NCBI GenBank assembly: GCA_947685225.1
Contig: CANTUV010000072.1
Location: 9,424,001 to 9,488,000 of the forward strand
Reading direction: 5' to 3'
Length of the DNA: 64,000 nt
Source of the DNA: Garcia nutans
Taxonomy: Eukaryota; Streptophyta; Magnoliopsida; Malpighiales; Euphorbiaceae
Both the position numbers and the translations under genes were made by a program. Shown in pieces: positions 1 through 12,227 of this stretch. Positions within the stretch are counted from its first letter, which is position 1; each line of letters begins with the position of its first letter. The notes under the pieces are model-generated. The model saw only the letters and a list, made by a program, of their open reading frames with translations, had not been told where the DNA came from and made no database searches.

Positions 1-1055
1 AGCGCAGTGAGAATTTAAATTGATTTCTTGAATCATTCTAAAATGAAGTTGAGACTTAAATTGAATCATTTTAATCTTTTTTCTCTACTGGATAGTGGGA
101 GTGGTAGATAAGGGTATGGTGCACTATACTAACGCATGCAGTACTGCTCATTATTGTGATATGATATTTTATTCAGTGGTGAGGCCACTGAAGCCAATGG
201 GGAGGCCCATTGGTTATAACCAGGATGGGGAGGCCCATTCCTGTGATCTGATATCGATGGTGAGGGCCACCTATGTTACAGTGGGGAGGCCCACTGCCTT
301 ATCACTATGGTTCCCTATATACCAGTACAGCTAAAGCCAGAGCCTGAGGCAAAGTCCTGTTTTTCTAAAACTACGTACTGCAATATGAGTTTGAATTATG
401 GTTTTTACAATTGTTGAAAGTATATCTACACTGAATGGACAATAACTTTCATTGGTTTAATGTTGGTTGATTTATGATTTAATTAATTCCTTTTATTTCA
501 AATGCTTTCATGTTTTACTATATTTTCATCGGTAAAGTACCCACTGAGCGTCATTGCTCAGCGAGTTAAGTTTTCCTTGACTCGTAGGTTCGGAGCAGTA
601 GCTATTTCTTGAGAAGCGACGACCAGACCCACAGCAATCTCAGGGTAGATCTCTTAGTTTCCATTATGAGATAGCTAGTTGTGGCATGTATATGTATATA
701 TATAAGATGGAGAATTACTATGTTATACTGTACGTTAGTAGTATGTAATAATAATAAACCTCTACTTTATTTTAGAAGTGTGAACTCTTCTTGCAGGTTG
801 TAGTTGAGGGTATAAGGTGGATTCATTGGGAGTGTATTGAGATTGATTGTATTCGCATTGGTTTGTGTAAAAATTATTTTCAAAAATCAGAAAAACTAGT
901 TTTGTCGACACTTGCGACCAAATTTCTAGGCGAACCTCTGGCAAAATTTCTGTAAAAACTGGAACAAAAATTTGACTAAGTAAAATTTGTAGCAACATTA
1001 GGCAAGTGTGGCGCCTCTACTCGGCTACACATGTAGGTCCGGAAGGGGTGTTACA
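1..1055 (+). mobile_element. Tekay-like LTR, 3' part, plus orientation
   Basis: The right end is a typical LTR terminus, GGGGTGTTACA ending at 1055, the reverse complement of the TGTAACACCCC that starts the minus-strand LTRs at 4527 and 59033. The last 50 bases resemble the reverse complement of 4527-4580. The left end lies outside the window. A hairpin (CTGAGC 544-549, GCTCAG 556-561) sits about 500 bp before the terminus, as in the other Tekay-like LTRs here. Bases 174-296 hold a row of small hairpins. No internal region follows at 1056, so this may be a solo LTR or a broken element. Confidence 0.75.
174..296 (+). repeat. Array of short hairpins with a constant GAGG loop
   Basis: Visible units are CAGTGG-TGAGG-CCACTG (174-190), CCAATGGG-GAGG-CCCATTGG (194-213), CAGGATGGG-GAGG-CCCATTCCTG (221-243, one bulged base), a weak unit near 256-271, and CAGTGGG-GAGG-CCCACTG (279-296). 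The stems differ in sequence but keep pairing, and the loop is conserved. It lies inside an LTR, upstream of the CTGAGC hairpin. The function is unknown. Confidence 0.75.
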
Positions 1056-1586
1056 CAAACCACAATAACCATATGCTTCAATGCAATGTCAATGTCACAC
1101 ATTTCAACAATAGAGACAATATTCATAAATGATATAGTAATATTTTCATTACAATACATTCCATTATTTTATTCAATTGTTTCACCATTCATGTATCACA
1201 TTTAAACAAAGACAAGCATGGGACCAAAAGATACTAATATGGCATTCAACTTTCAGAGTTAATGTTTTGGTTCAATTATCACATTTATCATTATCATTAT
1301 CCCAACTAGGCTTCAAGGATTAGGCTCAACCAAGCTTCAAGGGGAACAAAGCATGCTAAGTATCAACCCAACTTGGCTTCAAGAACCAAACCCAACCTAG
1401 CTTCAAGGGTTGTAACATCTCAACTAGGCTTCAAGGACTAGACCCAATCAAGCTTCAAGGGGAGTTAAGCATGCTAAACTTCAACCCAACCAAGTTATAG
1501 GTCACGTTCTGAACTCCTTTGTTCTAAGCCTAAATCATATCCTCTATGTCTGTTTCTTACCAATCTGGGATTTGGGATGTTACAGT
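1056..1586 (-). mobile_element. Chimeric minus-orientation LTR fragment
   Basis: Bases 1070-1495 resemble 59520-60000, including the AGGCTTCAAGGATTAG-type short repeats. Bases 1495-1586 are nearly identical to 7985-8073, the sense-5' terminus of a different LTR family, and end GGGATGTTACA. The piece therefore joins the middle of one LTR family to the end of another, and it abuts the terminus of the plus-strand LTR at 1055. Confidence 0.7.
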
Positions 1587-1690
1587 TTGTACCACTAAGC
1601 CGTTGGCTTAGCGTGATTGTGGTTCATCGCGCAGGTGACAGGGTAGAGCCAGAAAGTTCTTCTAGACCGAGTTGAGTCTAGACTCTGAAG
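1587..1690 (+). mobile_element. Tekay-like LTR fragment, plus orientation
   Basis: This stretch is related to the reverse complement of about 59395-59500. It contains the conserved LTR hairpin CTAAGC (1595-1600), loop CGTTG, GCTTAG (1606-1611), followed by GCGCAGGTGACAGGGT. It is head to head with the preceding minus-orientation fragment. The right boundary is approximate; similarity fades after the TCTAGACC motif. Confidence 0.6.
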
Positions 1691-2436
1691 TGTTAATAGT
1701 GGGCTTAAAGAATATATGCCACTAAAGAATGCCACCAGAATATTGATGAAACATTGTTATTGCGAAATTAAATTTTTAAAAAATGAAAAGCACACTATTC
1801 ACTTATTCTCCTTCAGAAATAGGTGGGCGAGCAGAAATTGAAGGAAGAGCAGCAACGGGCTGGAGGGGATTCGTAAATAGAATTGGAAGCAGCAACGATT
1901 GATCTCTTATTCAAGCAACTGTACATCTCCCTTTTTCTTCTCTCATATTTTTATGAGTAAATTGTCGTCATTAGTATGTGTTAAAGCATGGGATTTGCAC
2001 ATTTGGTTTTATCATTGTTGTGTGCAAAAGGTCGAATAATCTTAGTTTTTAACAGTTGCTGACGTGGCAAAATGAAAAGCATATAGAAATCCTCAGTTTT
2101 TATATCTAGATATAAATAGATCGATATATAAATAAAGAAGTTATTGATAAAAAAATAATTCTTATAAAAAATAATTTTATTACTTTAAATTATAATTATA
2201 ATATTAAATGTTTTCATAAATGCTTTTTTATTTGAGATTTTATTATTATGAATTTTTTAGTTTGTAAATACTTAATATTAGAGGCTATAAAAATGCACAG
2301 AAAAAAGAGAATAAAAATTTAATTATACGATTTGGGAATAAGATTAGTCATTTTTATTTTTCTATCTTCCATTTTTATGTACTTTTATGAATATCAAATT
2401 ATGGCTTTATAATCTCTCTATCTCCTCTTATAAAGC

Positions 2437-2516
<80 letters not shown>

Positions 2517-4526
2517 CAACTTATTATAAATTTTAATATATTTTTTTCTTCCACCACTTTTATATTTTTATAATTTACCCACATCATTTTAAGATAAATT
2601 ATAATTCTTTTTATTCAAAACAAATTTAATAAATTTTCACTAATTTGTATTAAATTACTAATTTTAATTATTTTTCAATTTTTAATTAAAAATAAAATTA
2701 AAAATTAATATTTTGGTAATTCAATTTGATCAATGAATTCTCAAATCAATGTATAAATTATCTTAATACATTAGATATATCTTATTATAAATATTATGTA
2801 AATATAAACAAATTTAATACTAATTATATTAGTACATAAATTATTTCTTTATTTAAAATAATATAAAAAATCGTAAATCATAATGTAGTGCAGTCAAATA
2901 TATTTACTTGTGTCTAACTAAAATATCAAAGATCAATTCAAACAAAGTGTGAGCTCCTGAAGAGGAAGGCTCTCAATGGTGGTATATATAAAGGTGTATG
3001 TGTGTGTGTGTGGAAAGACTTGAGAAATAGGGAGTCGCTTAGAGAAAATGGAGTCGTCATGAGGAAAGACTGGAAAAGAAGGGGCAACACTCAATTCATA
3101 AGAAATCTCTAACTCCCTATTAGGTTTGAAAAATTGGATATACATGAGAAAGGTAGGAGTCGCCTTAGCATCTCCATACATTAGGTTCGTTGGAATTGAC
3201 ATTCTTTATAGTTTTGCGCATTATTAAGTCATGAAAATCAGGAATACTATTCACTATTCGTACATTGTAGAGCATGCGAAATAAACCAAAGAGCACATTT
3301 TATTAATATGAGTATGAAATGTAAATGATGATGAAAAATAAATCCAAAATAAGAAAAATTACATTAGAAATATAAACCTGCTAAATTTGCCTCTGGAAAA
3401 GAAAGAAAATCACATCAGGTCCTAAATACATTTGATCTAGAAAGGAAAATAGAAAATGATGAATATGATACTAATATGCATGCACACAGCAAATTAAAGC
3501 CACACAAGAAATCAAACATTAAAAGCATAATAATAATTATTATTATTATCATCACCATCCAGGTAGAAACATAGTGATGGAGAAAATGAAACAATTAACT
3601 TACTCATCATTCCTATTGGTGTGCCTACTATTGGAAACATTGACTGAGCTAAGTCTCATCAAGGATAGCTAAGCAGGAAAGTGACTGATGAGAAAACCAT
3701 TGGATACAGTCACATCAAATTCCATGGGCACTATGGTCCTAGGGTCCAAGTCTACGTAAGACTGCCAGGCACCTTATAGAACCTAGTACTATTATATTAT
3801 TTATTTTTTCTTTAATTAATGAGCCCATGTCTTTTTTTCCACTTTAATTATTTACATACGCATATATATTAGTCACAATACTCTTTTCCATCCTCAAATC
3901 ATCAATATGTTTAAACTCTTATATGTTGTAAACATGTACTTATACATTGTCATTAACGTCAGAGCTACAACGTTACAATCTCTTTTTATATTATTCATAC
4001 TCTATACATATACTATACACATATATCATACTTATACTATAGAACTCTATAGAGTACTTACGCTATACTAAATAATATACACCAACGAATATCCTGCTTC
4101 TTGGAGAAAAAATAAAGAAGCTTTTGCGATTTGTGTCACACGTATACTGACTGTTGATATGAAATGAACTTTCATCTCAGTGAGAATATAACATATACAA
4201 ATAAATATGAGGTTTAATCAATAATAAGGCAACATTTGGTTCAACAATATAATACAATTCAATTAAGCAGGGAATGCTATACTTATAGTAATAGAAAAAG
4301 ACAATACAATACAATACAATTATCATTTGTTCCAATTATTCATATCTAGGGATATAATTTCTTCTATTTCAATACTTTTAATTACCTATATGCACATAGC
4401 TTTTCTACCATATGAAGTTTGTGGCTAGATATTGGCTTGGTATAATAATTACAATAAATGGACCTATTGGTCCTCCTTTTCAATCAATTGGCTATGAATT
4501 CAAGAACAATACAATAAAATGATAAC
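1691..4526. other. AT-rich spacer without recognisable genes
   Basis: No long open frame or conserved domain is visible. There is a TAA microsatellite at 2438-2515, a short TG run near 2997-3010, and a segment at about 4225-4520 rich in ACAAT repeats. That last segment might be a small degraded DNA transposon, but I found no clear terminal inverted repeats. Confidence 0.6.
2438..2515. repeat. (TAA)n microsatellite
   Basis: About 26 uninterrupted TAA/ATA units. On the minus strand this gives a run of tyrosine codons inside an artefactual open frame. Confidence 0.97.
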
Positions 4527-7500
4527 TGTAACACCCCTTAACCCGACTATTTCCAGCCGAGCCAAGTGTGCTACAGTATATGCAACATGGTATACAGAAC
4601 ATGTACTAAATAATTTTTTTCCTTTTTATTACAAATAATAATAATTTACACATTTCTTTAATTGTTATAATTACATTTTGAAAGTCCTTAACAGTACATG
4701 CCAAGCTAAACTTTGCTTTGCTCCTCACTTCGCCTTCTGTTGCGCACTCTGGTGCTCCTTTGTAGCTTCCCATTTGTCAGCTTGGACTCCATAACCTAAG
4801 AGTTTAGAAAACTAAACTCGCTAAGCATATAGCTTAGTGGGTACTTTAACCGTTAAATAGAAATTAGATGCAAACCACACAATGTTACAGATATGGCACA
4901 GCCAACCCAATCATCAATATAAACATTCTCAGGTTCTTATTATATTTCTCCTATTATTTTTATAATAGTATGCTATTCATTTCTATTGATTTACTACCAC
5001 TGGATGGTACTTCATCCTATGTCTGTTAGTTGCCTAACATTGTTGTTGATTACTGATCTGATGGTTATGTATTTGTATTTTATGGCATTATAATTTGTTT
5101 ATCATTGTAGGCCCAATACTCTCTTGTTTTGAGTTTCGTTTGTTAAATAACTTATGCATGAATTAAAGGTGTGTATTTACTATCTTTGTCCTATGCTTTC
5201 CTTCGGTAGTTTGGCATGAATGGTTATTCATGTGTTCATATGCTCCTTTCATTAAGTTCACATATATTTGTTAAGGTTTGGATAAGTCATATAAGAATTT
5301 AACCAACTGAATAATGCTTATTACCCTTTGCCGAGTTTAATATTTTGACGGTTCGAAATTTATTTTATTAAAAATTCATAGGGCACCAGTGATTAGGAAT
5401 CTATCTATTTTTATCCTAAATCAGCTCAATAGAACTAATTTGTAGTTCAAAGTTTTCATTCCGGGCCTTTGGGCCGGACTGCACTTTTTAGGCTACACCG
5501 AGTTTTACAACACTACAAAAATCCCTCGGTGGGCTTTAAAATCTAAATAAAACACAATTGGGATGTGATTTTCAAAAAAATGAAAAATGCTATCTTGTTC
5601 TTAATTGGTTAAGCTTTCAAGAGCATATTTTTGATAATTTATTTCATTCCAAACGAATGTTCTTCTAACCCAAATGTAAAAATTCTTGTTTTAACTTGAA
5701 CTAGACTCATATGAGTCCTTATGGTTAAATTTTTAGATTTAAATTTGTTACACATAATTCTTGATGACTCCTTGAACTCTTCCCTGGCCAATTGGTTACT
5801 CAAGTCTGCGCAATGCATACTATTTCATTTATAACTTTACCTACGCAACTCGGATTGAGACGATTATTATCTTAAATTAAACTAGACACATAATTATATA
5901 TTCAGTAAAAATTTCAGCTTAAAACAGGCAACACGTGATGTTTGACACAATTTCTAATTCAGCCCTGCAGTCTGCTAGGGTCTGCCTGCGCATGGTTCGC
6001 TCATTCGTGTGTAACTTCTACATTTTAAGTCCAATCGAGATGAATCCAACTCCTATGATTCATCAACATACAAGGGTGCATTTATATTATATTAAAACAT
6101 CTAATTCCTGAGGTAAATGGACCAAAACCTGGACTCAAGGCACAAATCTCAGTCTGTCCGGTTTCACAATTCCAGTGTGCATGAGTTATACTCTTTTGAT
6201 CACATCTTTTTATCCACAAGTGGGATTTAGGAAATTCAAAATTATATGGTTTTATAACACATAAGGGTACATTTAAGTATTCCTTCACAGCTTCTAAATG
6301 TGTCATTAAGGTCACCTAAACGTAGTCCGAAGTCACAGGTTACTGACTGAGGAATCTCAATTTTTCAGTTTGTACGCATGGTATCATTTTGATCATAAAT
6401 TTCATTCCACACATGCAAATGAGTTGGTTCCAAAGCCTATGGTTACTGACTTAATGGAAAACAATTAAGTCTTCTATGTCAAGTTCTAGTTCTATCATTT
6501 TGCTAGTCCAAATTTCGGTTGAAGTTTCAGAAAAATGCAGGACACATGGCTGGCTGCAACAAAACAACACAACATAGCACTCCCATATTTACCTCCCTTA
6601 TAACCTCAACCCCAAAATCAATCAATACACAACAAACACTTCTATATCATCATCAATCTCAACCACATAACCACCACAACTCAAGCACATGAACAATTAT
6701 AGCAATTACACATCCAAATGCAAAGGCAATAGAGATCACTAATTCAAGAAGGTTAAAGTACCAAACATTTTTCCCCTTTGCTTTCCTTAGCTCATCTTTG
6801 ATCTTTTTCTTCTTTTTCCTTTAGCTTTTCTTGATCTCCTACAAGAATTCCAGCATACACACTTTAAACATACATCCTATGGTTTGAAAACATAAGCTAC
6901 CAATTCATTTCTTGCCAATTTTTCCTCAATCTAATCTCCTCTAACCTTAAAACCATTATTTCTTTCATCAAATCCTTCAAATAATTATTTCTTGAATTTT
7001 CTCCAAATCTAGCTACATGAACCCTAATTTCAATCTCTTAAATTAACCATTAATCCATGAAATTAAAACTAGAGATAGGTTTCTCTAACCTTATAATCTT
7101 GTTTGTCACCAAAATCTTCAACCAAAAGCCTTAAACTTTGGAAAAATCACCTCCTTCTTCCTTCTCTTATGGTTTGGACGAGTTCACCATGTAAGAGAGG
7201 GCTTTTATTTTCTTTCCTTAGCTTATTTTGATCCAAATGGCATCCATAAGTGGTGAAAATATGTTGGTACCAATTGGTACACCTTATAGCAAAAATGACC
7301 ACTTTTAATTGGTCCACTTGCCTTCTTCTTTTATCTATTTATTTGGTAAGCCATTAGGCTTCCTTTTATTCATATTTTGACCCCCTCAACTTTCTTGTGC
7401 TGTAATTTATAGTCTAGGGTATGAAAATATCAAAATACCCTCCAGCGATTAATCGATTGTAACTTTTAAACCGTGCATTTTCAGAAAAAATTGAAACCCA

Positions 7501-8073
7501 TGGTTATGACCCTATTAATCTCAAGAATATTCTTCTGGGGTCAGATATGGGCACTATTAAGAACTTCCGACACTTAATTTTTAGGTTTACAAAGTTGCCC
7601 CTAACTTTTGAGAAATTTTCACTTAGGTCCTTTTGATATCCCTTCCAGACCTTTCTGTCTTTATTTATTAATATATTTTTACTCACAACTCAAAATTAAG
7701 TAATTCTTATTCCCACTGAAACTAGACATCCGGGGCTACATTGTATCAAAATTTCAGGTTGATCCGAGCTATATCTGATTTTTGACAGTCCTTCAAAGTC
7801 AAGCCTACTATGCTGTCCTGAGGCGGCTTGCACATTGTCTACTAAATCCATCATATCTTATTCTGTACAACTCCAAATTGAGTAATTTCAAGTTATAAAT
7901 CTATATAAGACAAAAATAAACAATTAAGTCTTCTTTGAGACTCTCTAATTCTGTCATTAACTTGGATGAAATTCGAGCTCAAGTTATAGGTCATGTTCTA
8001 AACTCCTTTGTTTTAAGCCTAAATCATATCCTCTATGTCTGTTTCTTACCAATCTGGGATTCGGGATGTTACA
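4527..8073 (-). mobile_element. Long Tekay-like LTR without internal region (solo LTR candidate)
   Basis: It starts TGTAACACCCC at 4527 and ends GGGATGTTACA at 8073, giving 3,547 bp with proper TG...CA ends. The conserved hairpin CTAAGC-ATATA-GCTTAG is at 4821-4837, about 300 bp from the sense 3' terminus. No gag or pol motif is present. Degenerate repeats occur inside: the phrase ACTAGACA followed by AAAATTTCAG recurs near 5882 and 7720, and CAATTAAGTCTTCT near 6465 and 7922. Flanking 5-mers (ATAAC left, ATGGA right) do not match, so an ordinary LTR-LTR recombination product with its target duplication is not supported. Confidence 0.75.
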
Positions 8074-8957
8074 ATGGAAAAAAAAATGTAGAAACAATGA
8101 ACAATTTGGGTAACCATATTCATCTGCATATACTATAATTCTCACATGTTCCACCTAATCTTTTATGGTCCTCGATTTGAGCATTGATATCTCGTCTGGC
8201 CTACAATCTATATAGACATAAGATTAAATTTTTTAATTTGAAATTATAGTTTCAAATATCTTTTATATTCTTTTTCTCTCATATTATTCTCTTTTGTCTT
8301 ACAGTTACTGATTGGTATCTTTTTTTGCCTAAGAATTTCTGTCTCTTTTAATCTCACCACTAATAATTAATTTATTTATAAATTCTAGTTTTCTCAATTA
8401 GCTAGCTATCTTTTTTATAGCTCAATTATTTTAGTTTATTAATCAGTCTGATCTCTCAATTTATAGTATATCAACACTGATAGTGTATATATATATCCTT
8501 TTCTTTTGCCTAGTATTAAGAACCAACCGATAAATCTTGTTCAAAATATTCATTAATAAATAACGATATTAAAAATTGATTTTTCAAATAAAATTTACAT
8601 TTTATTATTATAAAGAGCTACAAAATAATTAAATAATTCTCTAAAATTCTTTCTTAATCTATTTAAATATTATTCTCATAAAAAAGTTTCAATCTTATTA
8701 TAAAAGAAAAGATCACTAATGGTTAAAAATGATAATAAAATAAAATTTTAAAATAATAATTCAATCATATTATAAAATTTACTCTAGAAAATTTTTGCAA
8801 CTATTGATAATAGATCCATTTTGCATATTTTTCAGACCCTGCAAATTCATAGGATTCAATTGTCTTGTTTTATTAAATTAAGAGCATTCAAGTAGTTCAC
8901 AATTGTATATTGATATGTTTATTTTTCTAAAAATTATATTTTTTCTTATTGAAAAAG

Positions 8958-8978
8958 CCCCCCCCCCCCCCCCCCCCC
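8958..8978. repeat. Poly-C tract, 21 C
   Basis: An unbroken run of cytosines in otherwise AT-rich spacer. Its exact length may be affected by sequencing error. Confidence 0.9.
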
Positions 8979-9523
8979 TTCCTATTTTCTAGTTAAGCCA
9001 ATGTTTATTATTTATTATATATATGCAAATTCTAATTTTGGTGCATGGTTTTATCTAACTCATGCTACATCCAATAATATACCCATCTACATGCCTAGTA
9101 GTGGCTAACAATCATACATCAACATGCAACTTATCAAGATACCAACTTTGACCATTTCTAAACCATCACCCAAGAAGCTTCAAAATTCCCTTTTAACTTA
9201 ATCTTATGTAAAGTTATTAATTTAAGTTGATATTTAGGTTGAGAACAACCTAATCTACCTCTTTATATAAATTATTTTAATTAACTCTCAAGATTTGAAA
9301 ATAGATTATCAATTTAATTGATGTAACACATGCCAGTTTATACTTTTAGCTCATAATAACAAGTTTAAGATGACTAAAGGATATGTAACTTAATTTAGAA
9401 TGCTCACCAATTCCTCTTAGCTTGCTTCCTCTTTAACCTACAACCACCTTTTTCTTCTTCATTTTGGTGCTTGCAGTGTTATCTCACAATATATGTTGAT
9501 AACTTGAAAAGAAATATTCAAAT

Positions 9524-9525
<2 letters not shown>

Positions 9526-9566
<41 letters not shown>
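9526..9566. repeat. (CT)n microsatellite
   Basis: About 20 perfect CT units, 75 bp before the start of element B. Confidence 0.97.
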
Positions 9567-9570
<4 letters not shown>

Positions 9571-9641
9571 ATGGCTAGCTTAATTAAAAGAATGTAAATT
9601 TTTCTTTTATATATTCCAAGATGATTTGGTAAATGGCTCTA

Positions 9642-12227
9642 TGTAACACCCTTATACCCAATATATGTACACTACATACTCTCAACATATGTAATATACG
9701 AATATAGGATACAAGAATGTCACAACCCATTTAACAAAACAAATCTTCACTTATAAAATTTGTATAAACTTAAAACATTCAACCGATATCATATAAATAA
9801 TAGATGAAACAATACTTGTTAAAACATATATATAACTTAATTACCAAAGATTTATCCAAAATAATTTTGATAGTTTGCAGAATATACATACATATATATC
9901 AAAATATAACCTAATATACATGAAATCAATATGTACATAAATATAAAATTTATACATACTGACAGTTTGTCTCTGATCTTGATGTCCAACAATCAACTCT
10001 GTACTCAAGATCTCAAGCCTAGACTCGACTCGGTCTAGACGAACTCTCCGGCTCAACCGAATCTAACATGTCACCTGCACAATGAATTACAATCGCGCTA
10101 AGCCAAAAGTTTAGTGGTACAAACTTTGATAACAATATAGTTCAAATGCAATGCTAATACAGAACACATAAGGATATTATATCTCATAACATTATATCAT
10201 TATATCTCATAACATTATATCATTATATCTTTATAAATTCAATTGTTCCACAATTCACAATTCACATAAAAGCAAACACAAGCATAGGCCCAAAGATAAC
10301 TAATATGCTATTCAAATTCCAGAGTTACTGTTTTGGTCTATAATGACACCATGTGTCTAGCCCCGTAGGCAATATATCAATGTAATAATCCAACTAGGTC
10401 TGAGCTTACGACCCGGTCATTTCACCCAGCCTAGCTTCAAGGATTTGTTTTTGAGGCTTACGACCCGATTATTTCACCTCAAAAACATTTTCACAGTGAC
10501 GCCCAGCGTCTAGCCCTTAGGCAAATCATAGGCATACCGCCAAACACAGAACTCTAAAAATTGAATAACATACAAGGCATACATTTCTTTCATAATTCCA
10601 TTATCAAATCCTTTCTCATTTTCTCATGATCAAACTAGGCACAATGCTTTAATTATCTCATTTATAAGAATATAGCCATCATGAATGGCTTTACATACCA
10701 TCTTTAATTTATACATAACAAATTGCAATACCCATACATTTTGGGCCATTATCATATTTTGCACAAAGTTCGCATTACATATAATGCATTTGTAATATTA
10801 TACAAATCATAACATATTTCTCATGCACCAATAATGTAATAGGTAACTTAACACATTTTCCAACCAAATGTGCTAAGTCCCAATGTCATGTAAATATAAA
10901 TAATTATTCAAAATTTTTACTTACCTCTAAAAGCAACAAACACCACTTTCAATCTCCTCTTCCAAGATATCCCTCAACACTTGGATTAGGTAACTCAAGC
11001 CTCTTCAAAGCCTAAACCAAATGTGATTATAAATAATCACTAAGTGATACACTTATAGGTATAAACAAAACCTCTCAACCCAAGGATAAGATACAGAAAG
11101 AAAAATAAAGAAAAGAACTATCTAGGCAAACTCTACACATGACACGCTCAACAACACGGGCGTGTCAATGACCTTGCCCTAAACCCACAACGCAGAAGCT
11201 TTGACACACTCAGTGACATGGGCATGTCAATGACCACTCCAAAACTCCTACAACACAGTAACTATGACATGCTCAGTGACATGGGCATGTCACTGCACAT
11301 GTTAATACTACAACAACATAGTAGCTATGACATGCTTAGTGAGATGGGTGTGTCACTTCTTGTGTCACCAACTCTGAAAATAGAACCATCGACACGCCCA
11401 AAGGCATGGTCGTGCCACCAGGCGTGTCAAGCCAAAAATCCTGATATCCACACATAATTGCCACATCCAACTATTATCTTTCATTAACCTTTTCAACTCA
11501 ATACAAACTCAACCACATCCATCATTATATCGCATAATACTTGTGTAAACATCAAAACAACTCAATTAAAAGCAAAAATACACAATTACAACCATGACTT
11601 CACAACTCAAAAGTTACACAACCCAAAACTCTTATTCTCTTCACCACATTTAACGTTTTCTTCAATCCAACCCCAAATTCATAATTAACTAGCCAAAAGA
11701 ACTTCAAACATACCAATTCACATAAATACAACTTCCAAAAAAAATCAAAGAAACAAGTTGGAAACTTACCAAAAATGAAGAAAATCCTTAAAACTCCAAC
11801 TTGAACACTTGAAATCCTTCAATTACTTGAGTTAGCAAGAAGCAAATCTCCTCTCTTTCTTTGATGAAGCTGGCTGGCTTCAACAGAGAAAGAAGAAGAA
11901 GAAGAAGATAAACATCCACTCAACTCAAACCAACTACTCTCCTATTTTAACCACAAACTTTTCCAACTTTCACTCTCCACCAAGTAAAACATAATACTTA
12001 ATTAATATATAATATGTCATCTTCCACTAACCATTTAATTAATATCTTAATAATTAAAATATCATTTGACCAAGTTAAAATTTTGACTTATATATATATA
12101 TTGTGTTTATCTACATATATATATCATATACACATTTTTTTCTTTTTCACTTAATTTTATATATATACTTTTAAATTATTTATTTAAATTTTAAAAATTA
12201 ATATTTTCAAAATTTTGGGATATTACA
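9642..12227 (-). mobile_element. 3' LTR of Tekay element B
   Basis: Bounded by TGTAACACC (9642) and GGGATATTACA (to 12227), it matches the interrupted 5' LTR at 17122-33386 along its length. The conserved hairpin lies at 10098-10114 (CTAAGC, CAAAA, GTTTAG; one G-T wobble on the plus strand). Short repeats around CTAGCCC.TAGGCAA occupy 10345-10550. An array of GACACGCTC/GGGCGTGTC-like motifs lies at 11140-11440 and has about one 62-bp unit more than the 5' LTR copy. Confidence 0.93.

Larger units (their letters stand above)
8074..9641. other. AT-rich spacer with microsatellites
   Basis: No gene or transposon domain is visible. It includes a run of 21 C at 8958-8978 and a CT repeat at 9526-9566. 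It ends with CTCTA (9637-9641), the left target-site copy of Tekay element B. Confidence 0.65.

Noticed and set aside
2399..2587. Minus-strand frame with a long tyrosine run
   Set aside because: It is the translation of the (TAA)n microsatellite and has no other gene evidence.
4225..4526. Possible small DNA transposon with ACAAT repeats
   Set aside because: No terminal inverted repeats or target duplication could be found by eye.
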